Below are positions 55,621-64,000 of a DNA stretch of 64,000 nt, in pieces. The position numbers were made by a program, and so were the translations under genes. The stretch is taken from assembly GCA_030998225.1 (NCBI GenBank), contig JAPYXD010000459.1:930001-994000 (forward strand). Reading direction: 5' to 3'. The notes under the pieces are model-generated. The model was not told where the DNA came from, did no database searches, and saw only the letters and a program-made list of their open reading frames with translations. This DNA comes from Diplolepis rosae. Taxonomy: Eukaryota; Arthropoda; Insecta; Hymenoptera; Diplolepididae. Every line of letters starts with the position of its first letter. Position 1 is the stretch's first letter.

Positions 55621-56221
55621 TTGGATCTATAACTTAATTCGTGCGGTTTTTTTCAAAATTTGAACGTTTATTTAAGAAAAACATGTACAATAGTATTATT
55701 CAAAGTATTACCTATCTGAAGCTATGACTTTTTCCCATCTTTCTGGCAATTGGTGAATTCCATCCGAAAAGAACTGTGCCAGTTTGGTGGCCAAGAATGA
55801 ATCAAGCCAATTTTTGATATCCTGTTCTGATGTGAACCGTATTCCAGTGAGAAAGTTCTGCTTCGATCGGAACAAATGATGGTCAGAAGGGGCAAGGTCT
55901 GGGCTATAAGGCCGGTGGGGTAAAACTTCCCATCCACTGTTTTCCAAATAGTTCTTAACCGGAATAGCAACATGGGACCGAGCGTTGTCATGATGGAAAA
56001 TTATTGCCTCGTGTCTGGTCGCATATTCCGGGCGTTTTTCGGCTATTGCTTTTTTCAAACGGATTAATTGTGTTCGGTAGCGTTCTCCATTGATGGTTTC
56101 ACCCGGTTTTAGCAGCTCATAATACAGCACACCCTTCTGATCCCACCAAATACAGAGCATTACCTTCGCGCCACGGATATTCGGCTTTGCCGTTGATTGG
56201 GCTGGTTGGCCGGGTTTCACA
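55621..56221 (-). mobile_element. 5'-truncated mariner
   Basis: One end is visible as TTGGATCTATAACTTAATTC after TA (55619-55620). The opposite end is absent: similarity to a mariner stops abruptly at 56221. About half of the usual length remains. Confidence 0.65.
55708..56220 (-). pseudogene. mariner transposase, intact catalytic C-terminal half
   Basis: An uninterrupted frame of 170 codons encodes the C-terminal half of a mariner transposase. It begins at the segment GQPAQSTAKPN, then KVMLCIWWDQKGVLYYELL, the second catalytic motif IIFHHDNARSHVA, the third YSPDLAPSDHHLFRSKQNFL, and the C-terminal LPERWEKVIASDR with a stop at 55708. Both remaining catalytic Asp residues are conserved. The DNA-binding half and first Asp are missing, so it cannot transpose on its own. 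It is the least mutated transposase fragment in the window. Confidence 0.85.
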
Positions 56222-57146
56222 TATGATTGATTTGAGCTTCAGTATCAAATTATAAGAAATAAACTTAAATGTATGCGAAGAGCATAAGACCGAGCGCTGT
56301 GCGAGATCCAAAAAGAACACTATTTTAAAAGTTTCTCTTGGTGTTAGTAATAAAATACAAGCCTAACAGAAAAATATGCCGTTAGTGTGTTTAAAGAAAT
56401 ACAATTATACGAGCAATTTTTACTGTGAGTTGGTTACAAAAACTCTGGAGTCAGCGAACAATTTTACGGTTTTTTGGCTGGAAAATTCGGCGGGACGGTG
56501 TGAATTCGCATGTAATTATAATAATCATATGCGAGCACGTGTGTATATCTGATTGTGTCGAGGTAGAAACAATATCTTAACATGTAGTTCAAATAACATG
56601 GGGTGAATAGTGAAATCAATTGAAGCTTTCATAGTAAACATAAGCAGTAGAAGTTACTACATAAGAGTAGTTAGAAAAAAAAACTGATGATAAGTAAATA
56701 AGTGTACTATTTTTTTTAATAGTACTTCATTAGTTGGAATTACTTATTGCGCACTTGAATGCATTATTTCGTTACGAGATAATTTTCTTGATTCAAAAGT
56801 TCCATCATATTTTTGGAATTGAAAAAACTCAAATTTTCTAGATTCTAAACAGACGTCGATTTTACTCTTCAAAACAAAAATTAAAGGAATCATAACCTAT
56901 ATACAGTATTACTAATATACAATAATAAAAACTAATACTTCTAAAATGTATATCAATCTTTTCATTATGTAATGTTCTTTAATTCAAAAATTTGATCTGT
57001 TTCTTTCAAAAATATTTTATTTCATAGAATATCGATTTAATAATTAAAAATCTTGGAAATTTTAATCAGAATCATAAATTGGCATAAAATTAAAACATAC
57101 CCGATTGAACGGGGCACATACACTTTTTACACGGCCATACAGTCCG
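56222..57146. other. Unassigned AT-rich sequence
   Basis: No supported gene or repeat was found. A hairpin GTACTATTTTTTTTAATAGTAC near 56704-56725 is present. Confidence 0.35.
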
Positions 57147-57148
57147 TA

Positions 57149-57542
57149 GCGAACTGGCTGAACGCTAGCTTTACGCTGTAGCGTAAAACTATCGTAAAAG
57201 TTCTCCTTTTGTGGAACGTCTCCACGGTTAAAGTTGACCATTTGTTGGAGTGAGACACAACTATACTTCCATCTCTCTCTAACAAATAGTCAATCCTGAC
57301 GGTGAAGACATAGAAAGTGATGAACCACTGCACTGCCTTTAATGACAGGTATTATGTTTTTTTTAAATTTTTAGCGTTAATAAATAAAATTCTTGCATAT
57401 TTCAATTACCAGTTAACGCTATTTTTAACGTAGAATAAGGATAAAAACATTTTGAATATTTATTTTTCCTCATTCATGAGTAATAATGCTGCTTTACGAT
57501 AGCTTTACGCTACAGCGTAAAGCTAGCGTTCAGCCAGTTCGC
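57149..57542. mobile_element. Foldback with TTTACGCTGTAGCGTAAA arms
   Basis: Near-perfect terminal inverted repeats of about 50 bases (GCGAACTGGCTGAACGCTAG at the start) lie between TA (57147-57148, 57543-57544). The arms themselves contain the palindrome TTTACGCTGTAGCGTAAA. The middle (57213-57390) is homologous to 46331-46503 although the ends differ completely. Confidence 0.8.
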
Positions 57543-57593
57543 TAGGGGTAGTTGCAGGTTATAAGCGCTATTTTCTTTTTTGTATACTAAGCG

Positions 57594-57672
57594 TGTGCAG
57601 TCGAGTGGCTTAATCGTTAGGTTAGTAATGCGTTAATTATAAGTAGAAAGGGTTCGAACCCGCAGCGTTAAG
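57594..57672 (+). repeat. tRNA-like head, possible SINE
   Basis: A good A box (TGGCTTAATCGTTAGG, 57606-57621) is followed 30 bases later by a perfect B box, GGTTCGAACCC (57651-57661). The anticodon arm is weak (TAAT-GCGTTA-ATTA) and the acceptor ends do not pair well, so a functional tRNA is unlikely. It is unrelated in sequence to the 49.6-kb head. Confidence 0.4.
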
Positions 57673-57674
57673 AA

Positions 57675-58239
57675 TAATTTTAATACTGCCTAAAGGGTTT
57701 GTGTAGTGTAGAGGGTGTGTGTTTGTAAGCAACGTGTATATAAAAGTAGTACTTTAATGTCTACTTGAAAGTAAATGAAGTTTTGAAATCTACTAAGAAT
57801 ACTCATCGATTCAACTACTGCTTTTAATCGATTTAACTATGTTTCTGCAGATCATTTAACTTCAAAAATGACATTGGGGCCTTTACGAACTATGGAAAGT
57901 AGTTAAAAAGTAGTCAAACCTACTGAGAATTTTTTCCTGTCTACATGTAACGAAAAGTACTGTTTTCTCGTTCTAGAAACAGTAAGATTTACTCAGAAAA
58001 AATTTCCTAGCTTCAAAACAGATTTTTTACTGTGAAACAGTAAACTTAACCTTGCAAGCGAATATCCCTCCATTGTCGTCAAAAACGATAAATATTAGAG
58101 TCTTAACTTGAATTTTCTCTGTACTTTTTCTCTCAGTGTATACTATTATATTTTCGAAATAAAAATTTGATCCTTTTCTCAGATCATAAATAAAATTTTT
58201 GACGTTTGTAAAACTTGTAGGGAAATATTGTACTGTTAG
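57675..58239. other. Unassigned sequence
   Basis: No supported gene. A TTTCTCTCAGTGTA string at 58128-58141 resembles a right terminus of the CACTGAGA group with no left partner found. Confidence 0.3.
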
Positions 58240-58240
58240 A

Positions 58241-58527
58241 ATCGCGTGCATGCGATGCAATATATAGGTCACGCGGCAAACCAATATAACTGTCTCACCT
58301 ATACTGCATGGGCAGTATATATACTATATATACCAGTATAGGTCTACCAACTATACTTCTATCGTTGCATGAACAAAATTAAAATGGCACGACGGCAAAA
58401 TACGCATTTCGGTGTGTCACACATTCAGTATAGTTATAATACCAATATCGTGCGGTCACGACAGATATTTTGCTGAACTAAAATTGTGTATAGTCCTCTC
58501 AACTATACTGTTTTTTCCGTGCGCGCG
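58241..58527 (+). repeat. CTATAC-rich dispersed repeat, copy 2
   Basis: Diverged copy of 41669-41955 in the same orientation, ending in ACTGTTTTTTCCGTGCGCGC. It contains many TATAC/GTATA words. The 91-codon frame at 58412-58687 starts inside it and shows no domain. Confidence 0.6.
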
Positions 58528-58701
58528 GTTATTAGAGAAAATAGTTCGACTTCCAGTTTTTCTGACAATTCAAGTCTGTACACTTTTATTAAAAAATAAA
58601 TGTTATGTGCCTCCGGCGCGAAAACTCGTTTTTCCCTTGCAGCTGAGAGTAACGGAATGTTGTGTATTCCGTTACAGAGGAATATAATGTAAAAATTGAA
58701 C

Positions 58702-58713
58702 TGCGCATGCGCA
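58702..58713. promoter_or_regulatory. NRF-1-type palindrome
   Basis: TGCGCATGCGCA is the full consensus palindrome bound by NRF-1/Ewg-type factors. A half-like copy (ACTGCGCATGCTCC) follows at about 58800. No coding exon was recognised nearby, so function is unproven. Confidence 0.35.
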
Positions 58714-58917
58714 TATAGTCTTACAGCGGAACAGAATCTTCTTCTTATTCTTCTTCGTACAGTGTTAGCACCCTACTGAAAAAACCTTGTACATTTGAAC
58801 TGCGCATGCTCCATTACAACAAGCTACTGCTACGCAAGCTTGATAAAATCAAAATGGCTGGGACTAGTCGCGAAATATCAATTGTAATGACTAGCGCCGC
58901 AAACAACTACAATACTA

Positions 58918-59138
58918 CACTCTAAAAACAAGTGTGTTACTTTTACACGTGAATCACGATAGTAACTTTTTAGGCATTTGAAGTGTGTATTTTTAATACA
59001 GATTTTGGGTACAAAACGTTAAAGTGTTTGAAAATTAAACGTTACGTTTGTAATGTGTATTAAAAATACACACTTCAAGTGCCTAAAAAGTTACTATCGT
59101 GATTCACGTGTAGAAGTAACACACTTGTTTTTAGAGTG
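58918..59138. mobile_element. Foldback element, CACTCTAA ends
   Basis: 221 bases with nearly perfect 90-base arms. Ends CACTCTAAAAACAAGTGTGT and TTTTTAGAGTG, with TA duplications at 58916-58917 and 59139-59140. It is non-coding. Confidence 0.85.
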
Positions 59139-59200
59139 TAGATAAGATTCGAGTGTACGCATAAAAACTCGTATCCGCACCGAAGTCACATAAAATAGAA

Positions 59201-59361
59201 TACGTGCCAATGCACACATTTCGGGAAATTACGAGACTCGCGACAATCTCGGCTTCGTCTCAGCTTTGCCTCAGCTACGTCTCGACTACGCCTTGGCTTG
59301 GATGTTCTGCGAGCATTGTCGCTCGTCACGCAATAACCCTCATTGTGCGCCTAGGCACGTA
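59201..59361. repeat. CpG-rich foldback
   Basis: The ends TACGTGCCAATGCACACA and TGTGCGCCTAGGCACGTA are inverted. Next inward CGCGACAATCTCGG pairs loosely with GCGAGCATTGTCGC. The loop is a run of degenerate 11-base words of the GTCTCGGCTTC/CCTCAGCTACG type. Third of three such structures in the window. Confidence 0.5.
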
Positions 59362-59953
59362 ATATACTATTAAATTGAACAATTTGAAAGGACAATGTTG
59401 GGATGTATAAAAGAACCGGAGGCGAGTTTTTCGACTTTAGAGTGACCTTATCAATAGGTAGTTCCGCGCCACTATGGAAATTCGATTCAGAGCAAGTGAA
59501 AAGGAAGTGACGTCTGTCGTAGGTGCTCGAATTGAGAGAAGGTAGCGTGTAGTCAGATAGAACGAGGTTGATAGCACTTCATTTCGCATGGACTCACTCC
59601 ATTCTTGTTCATAATGGATACTCGAAAGATTACCCGCCGCGACTGTTAATTGACAAGCTTGCCGCCTCTTTTCAAACATATCCTCCTCTCAACCTCTCAC
59701 TCTTACCTCTTTCAAATCGCCCCAACTCTCAAATATATCTTGAATCTCTCTCTCTCTTTCCCTCTCTCCGTGTCAAACTTCAATACCAACTGCATCACCA
59801 GAAACTCTATTAATTTCAATGGAGTTCATCGCTTCGAAGCAGAAATTCATTTTCTCTTTTCAAAATTGCTCAAATGTCAAAGCTTCGCTTCCTTATCAAT
59901 TTATGAAAATATTTAAAGTCACACTGACAATGAGAAACTAATGCTTTTGATGG
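59362..59953. other. Unassigned; pyrimidine-rich stretch
   Basis: A plus-strand pyrimidine-rich stretch with (CT)n lies at about 59687-59790. The overlapping frames (81 and 88 codons) are Leu/Ser-rich products of it and show no domain. Confidence 0.4.
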
Positions 59954-59955
59954 TA

Positions 59956-60127
59956 CACTGTTAAAAATCTTATTAATTTCAATAGACTTTAATATGCAAG
60001 TGGTAAATTAAAATTAATAGATTTATAAATTATGAAAAATTAATATACATTCATATTAAATTTGGTAACTTTTCAATCAAAATATATTAAAATTAACAAA
60101 CATTATTAGAATATATACACATGTGTA
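59956..60127 (+). repeat. Single arm of the CACTGTT-type element
   Basis: CACTGTTAAAAATCTTATTA after TA, then sequence matching both arms of the 23585-25241 element (TTAATATACATTCATATTAA, CAATCAAAATATATTAAAAT). No opposite arm is present, so it is a solo end. Confidence 0.6.
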
Positions 60128-60129
60128 TT

Positions 60130-60690
60130 AAAATCAAAGTATGTATCGTCTGATGTATAATATAGGTTATGAAATCATGAAAAAGTCTTTGGCAAACGAA
60201 TCAATTAAATCGCAGGATGAACGAAGACGATGAGGCGGCAATCAGTCGTTTTCTCGATACTCGAGACATTTTCATAACCGGTCGATTGATATCATCGATC
60301 GACTTGCAATTATTAATCGAGATTGATAGGCACGTGCTGAACGATCTTTTACTGGCGGGTATTCGCATAAAATTGATAGTAATTCATCAGAATTTATTTT
60401 ATTAATATAATCAGATTCAATGTCAATGACTTTTAATTGAATCTTTCTAAAATTTAAGACTGTAATCCCATATATAAACTGATCAAAGAATCTATCATTG
60501 CAAAAATTAAAGTTTTAATTCAGGAACGTTCAAGTTTAAACCACAGTTTTCGCTTCATTACCAAATTGAAAATTGCATTTCGAAGGTAAATCTGAAAAAA
60601 ATCCAGCATCTATGTAATATTTATTTGAGGTCCGCATTTTCTGGAGTATAACATTAAACATTAAACGAGGATGATAAAATCCGTGGGAGA
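60130..60690. other. Unassigned sequence
   Basis: A 62-codon plus-strand frame (60217-60405) starts MNEDDEAAISRFLDTRDIF with balanced composition and could be an exon fragment. No splice evidence or family was recognised. Confidence 0.3.
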
Positions 60691-61040
60691 ATATTGGCAA
60701 GTGAGACAGACTTTGTACGCGAATGTAATTTTTTAATGGCCTTTCGGAGCCCCTCCCGCTCTGAGGTAAACGTGATCACGTCGCGGCCTCATTCACCTTT
60801 AATCGTGCACCGAATCGAAATAAAAAGCTCATTTGGAACATCGGAATCGGAGATGCCGAAACGCAATGCAGAAACCTGAGGCGAGAGACCGGCATTCTCT
60901 CGTGGCAGCGAAGATTACTGATAAAAGTTTAATAAGGCAGCGGCCCTCGTTTGCACCGGCCAATCAGCGGTTCGTACCTCGTATTTACGAGCGTTAAAGC
61001 GCCTGTTTCATTCGCATCAACATTCCCCAACTGTTTTCCT
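60690..61040 (+). promoter_or_regulatory. GC-richer stretch with CCAAT box
   Basis: A composition shift with many CpG steps and no repeat partner. GGCCAATCAGCG at about 60957 is a strong CCAAT-box (NF-Y) match. The 131-codon frame that begins at 60951 opens with a non-ATG codon and shows no domain, so no gene is called. It may be a promoter or conserved non-coding element. Confidence 0.3.
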
Positions 61041-61357
61041 ACGTGTCTTCATTCCATCCAACGCTTAAACCATTATTTTGCTTTATGTACATCATTTATC
61101 AAATCACATTACCGATTTTTTTATTATCCACTATATAAGCATTGTATTTTGTTATTTTCTGTTAAATTCATTATGAAAATAAAACAAAATCTATATTCAG
61201 TGTCCTTAGAATTGATTCATTCAAATTTATTTCATAAGAATACAGATTTTAAGCCTTTCTATATGGATGGTTTTAATTTGGTATTGAAGGCCATGGACTA
61301 TGCAGATCACATGACCAATTCTTTTTTCAATCAAAAATTAGGTTGATTCTGTTTTAA

Positions 61358-61448
61358 CTCTCTAAATTCAGATTAGTGAGACTTATCACTGGTAATCAGT
61401 GTATATGCGCTGTTTTGCAGTGAGTTTTACTGATTCAGATTTAGCGAG
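61358..61448. mobile_element. Short relative of the CTCTCTAA element
   Basis: CTCTCTAAATTCAGATTAGTGAG at the left and ACTGATTCAGATTTAGCGAG at the right are inverted with a few mismatches, sharing ends and AATCAGT words with 37312-37587. Confidence 0.5.
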
Positions 61449-61923
61449 CAAATTTTCAACTATTAGATTTCTTACTGGTATCGTTACTAAGGATAATTTG
61501 GAATTAGAGCATTTTGAATTTCTCATTAAAGTTCTGTGAGTTTATTCAAAAGTTTATAACCATCCCAGGAAACACACGCACGTGTAACCCACGTGTTTAG
61601 CAGTGAATGTAGATGTATATTTAACGATCTTATCACATTTAAGAAGGTATTAAGTAAATTTATGTAAATTTGATGTACATTTTTTTTAACGAATGCCTAT
61701 GTTTCATGATCCTTTGAATCCGGAAAAGAGTTTTTTTAAATCCTGTTTGCCCGTCTGACATTGTTGTTGTTATCTGTGGGCATAATAACTCTCGAAGGAA
61801 TGATTAGATTTGAATGCGCTTTGGTATACTTTATCAGAGCAAAAATAAAAATAACAGGTTCGTTAACCAGCCATACCTGACCAGAATTCAGAAAGTTAAA
61901 GCATTTTTAATGTTTTTGAAAAC
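61449..61923. other. Unassigned sequence
   Basis: No gene or two-ended element was recognised. Confidence 0.35.
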
Positions 61924-61925
61924 TA

Positions 61926-62139
61926 CACGGAGAAAAATGGAGATCAGAAGAATATGAATTATTACTGGGAAACAAGGAGTGGTCATTTAAAAATAGGAAT
62001 GATTACTAGATAGCAGAAGAGAGAATCATGCAGTTTGGGAATGAGCCCTATACTGTTCAATATTCTCTTTTCTCTTTCAGTAATTATTCCTGTTTTTTAT
62101 TAGTCGTTCATATTCTTATGAACTCCATTTTTCTCCGTG
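61926..62139. mobile_element. Foldback element, CACGGAGA ends
   Basis: 214 bases with ends CACGGAGAAAAATGGAGATC and ACTCCATTTTTCTCCGTG, TA on both sides (61924-61925, 62140-62141). It shares its terminal bases but not its interior with the 349-base palindromes. Confidence 0.8.
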
Positions 62140-62327
62140 TACTATAGGAAATTAAAAATCCTATTTTATCCTTTTAAATGACGAATCCCAATTCTATCTG
62201 CTAGATTGCGAATATCGAGAGCGAGTTTCGTAATAAGAATGTACTTTTTAAGGGGTTATACTACCCAGACACACTGAAAAATGAACCTTTTTTGGGAAAT
62301 TTTTTTGCTATTGCCGACACCGATGTA

Positions 62328-63085
62328 AAGGGTTTCCCAATAGGGGTGATATGATTTTGAATGTCCCTATCGGGCTCATTTGAACTGAAATTTTTGACGT
62401 CTGCTGTCAGTTGTCATCAGTAAGGTTTGCCATTTAATCATGAGTAGTTTCACGCTTCCACAACGTTTGGAAATTGTCCAATTATTTTATCAAAATTCGA
62501 GAAGTTTTGTCGGTGTTCAAAGAGCATATCGTGCAAAATATGGTCGTCATTCTGCTCCATCCGCGCTCTCAATTCGTCGAATAATCGATAAGTTGGAGAG
62601 TGAATTTAATCTATTGGATACTAAGCCTAAAAATCGTATGCGTACCGCACGTTCTACACAGAATATAGCCGCCGTACAGGCCAGTATCGAGGAAAACCGT
62701 GAATTGTCCGTGCCACGCCGATCTCAGGAATTGGGCCTGTCCAGGATGACTACCTGGCGTATTTTGCGATTGGATCTTGGCCTGCATCCCTATAAGATGA
62801 TTCTGGCCCAAGAACTGAAGCCTAATGACCATCGTTTGCGTCGGGAGTTCGCGGATTGGGCTCTGGAATCAATTGAAAATGATCCCAATTTTCATCAAAA
62901 AAATCATCTTTTCTGATGAGGCGCATTTTTGGCTCAAGTCTTGGGGGACATTTGGCCGATATATTGTTTAAATCATAAATGGCATAGAATATCCAATATA
63001 ATAAAAAAGATTTCGATCAATTCCGAATGAATATTCAGTGTTTTTTTTCAATTTCAAAACATATCACCCTTATTGGGAAACCCTT
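62328..63085 (+). mobile_element. Tc1/mariner internal-deletion derivative
   Basis: The ends AAGGGTTTCCCAATAGGGGT and, inverted, AAGGGTTTCCCAATAAGGGT lie between TA duplications (62326-62327, 63086-63087). At 758 bases it is about half the expected length, with the catalytic core deleted but both ends and the N-terminal coding region preserved. Confidence 0.85.
62440..62972 (+). pseudogene. Tc1/mariner transposase lacking its catalytic core
   Basis: The ATG at 62440 follows a short leader and opens a 158-codon frame. It encodes the paired helix-turn-helix DNA-binding region (FTLPQRLEIVQLFYQNSRSF, SALSIRRIIDKLE, RRSQELGLSRMTTWRILRLD) and the approach to the catalytic domain (HRLRREFADWALE). 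A single-base change in an A run near 62900 shifts the frame before the first catalytic motif, SDEAHFWLK, which is still readable. Immediately after it the sequence jumps to the C-terminal tail (SLGGHLADILFKS, stop at about 62970). So about half of the protein, with the second and third acidic residues, is missing. The retained DNA-binding domain could in principle bind the ends. Confidence 0.85.
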
Positions 63086-63255
63086 TAGTAGGCGTATCGA
63101 ATATTATACCTAGACTCGAAAATTAAGCTAAAAAAACTGTTTATCAGATTTTTTTCCGCAAAATAGTTTTTGAATATCATTCTTGAATAGTTTATGTATC
63201 ATTCAAGCCAATAAAAGAAAATAGAAAAAAAATTGCTGGGTAGTATAACCCTTTA

Positions 63256-64000
63256 GTCGAAGCAAATTTGAGAAAAGTAAATTCGCATCAATATTATTAT
63301 GAATTTTACTTGAGTTATAGTAAAGCGCGCGTTTTCGCTTTTTGTGCGAGAATTACAAGAATTTTCAAATGTGATATCCGCGTAAAGATTCACATGAGAT
63401 ACATACTATGTTTCTAGTAATTTACACGATGTAAACACTTCTTTAACACATAATAATAGATGCACCAATCATGGAGGAGGAACCTGTTTTTGATTTCGGA
63501 GATAAACTTCTTCGCATTTTCACATTTATAATTACAGTTAGTTTTTATGTTTAAAAGAATTAAATAAGACTTCTTGAATAACCTTCATTAAAAAGAAAAC
63601 ATATTAAAAGCTCAGATTAAAAGAAATAAACTGTTTTTCCATCAACAATTGGTAATTTTACTCTATACACCATTTTGCACTTACATTTACACAACGTTTT
63701 AATTTAAGGATAAACGTGTCATAGTGGGCATTTTACGCAATAAAATACTAAAAAATCGAAAAAATATACGAAACTTTAGTGTAGATTATATTAAAGTTCG
63801 ACATAACCTATAGTAAATTATCATACAGTTTCTCCAAAATTCAGTATTTCACTGCGAAAAATTCTCACTATGATACGTTTTTCCCTAAATTGAAATGTAA
63901 TTTAGCAAAAATTATAAACTATGGTTTTTCTGTGTATATACCGTTTACATCATTTGTATCGCCTTAGAATGAAAAATGGATTTTCTGTACCGGACAAACT
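63256..64000. other. Unassigned AT-rich sequence
   Basis: No gene, RNA gene or two-ended repeat was recognised to the end of the window. Confidence 0.4.

Larger units (their letters stand above)
62252..63251. mobile_element. TTAA-type inverted-repeat element carrying a Tc1/mariner
   Basis: The ends GGGGTTATACTACCCAG and CTGGGTAGTATAACCC are inverted. Flanks are TTAA (62248-62251) and TTTA (63252-63255), the latter probably a mutated TTAA. Without the insert at 62328-63085 it is about 240 bases and non-coding. Confidence 0.7.

Noticed and set aside
60951..61346. 131-codon plus-strand ORF
   Set aside because: Opens on a non-ATG codon, no domain, mixed GC-rich and AT-rich composition, no splice context that I could support.

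Overview
This is an AT-rich eukaryotic window, most likely from an insect genome. The evidence is many decayed mariner/Tc1 copies, insect-type non-LTR retrotransposon fragments, tRNA-derived repeats, an invertebrate-virus-like fragment and dense small inverted-repeat transposons. A hymenopteran (ant-like) host is a guess from the transposon mix; nothing in the sequence proves it. No intact host gene was found. Most short ORFs lie inside palindromic repeats or run antisense to transposon remnants. The only host-gene-like coding traces are a SAM-domain-like first exon with a consensus splice donor (41.46-41.52 kb, minus strand) and an unrecognised broken coding remnant (36.98-37.28 kb, minus strand).

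Layout. 0.65-8.8 kb: small inverted-repeat elements, including one inserted in another (652-1277), a TTAA-flanked element (3978-4579) and long palindromes. 9.9-11.9 kb: a mariner broken by a deletion and an insertion. 12.0-14.4 kb: a plus-strand non-LTR retrotransposon (endonuclease and reverse transcriptase traces), interrupted by a mariner-end fragment. It meets an opposite-strand R1-like fragment at 14.4-15.9 kb. 16.6-23.5 kb: mostly unassigned, with one mariner remnant and two hairpin elements. 23.6-25.2 kb: a triple nest (an outer inverted-repeat element, a mariner in its left arm, a TTAA element in its centre). 25.7-26.7 kb: a hAT-type element with an 8-bp duplication. 27-28.2 kb: more small elements, one carrying a hAT insertion. 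28.3-28.9 kb: a CpG- and pyrimidine-rich promoter-like stretch. 30.3-35.4 kb: five mariner/Tc1 copies or fragments, one nearly full length. 35.4-40.2 kb: foldback elements. 42.2-43.2 kb: a mariner. 45.5-46.7 kb: foldbacks. 49.06-49.88 kb: a virus-like glycoprotein fragment joined to two SINE-like repeats. 49.9-51.1 and 54.1-55.2 kb: two copies of one ORF-less 1.17-kb transposon flanking a second copy of the 9.9-kb mariner family. 55.6-63.3 kb: a truncated mariner, a foldback sharing its core with the 46-kb element, a second tRNA-like head, further foldbacks, and a Tc1/mariner internal-deletion derivative inside a TTAA element.

The main pattern is a group of unrelated foldback elements that share a terminal CAC(T/G) end and a two-base target duplication of variable sequence (TA, CA, TG, AA). 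Several nested insertions confirm the duplication because the interrupted partner arm shows the empty site. This suggests one transposition machinery of CACTA/CMC type mobilising many non-autonomous families. No matching transposase is present in the window.
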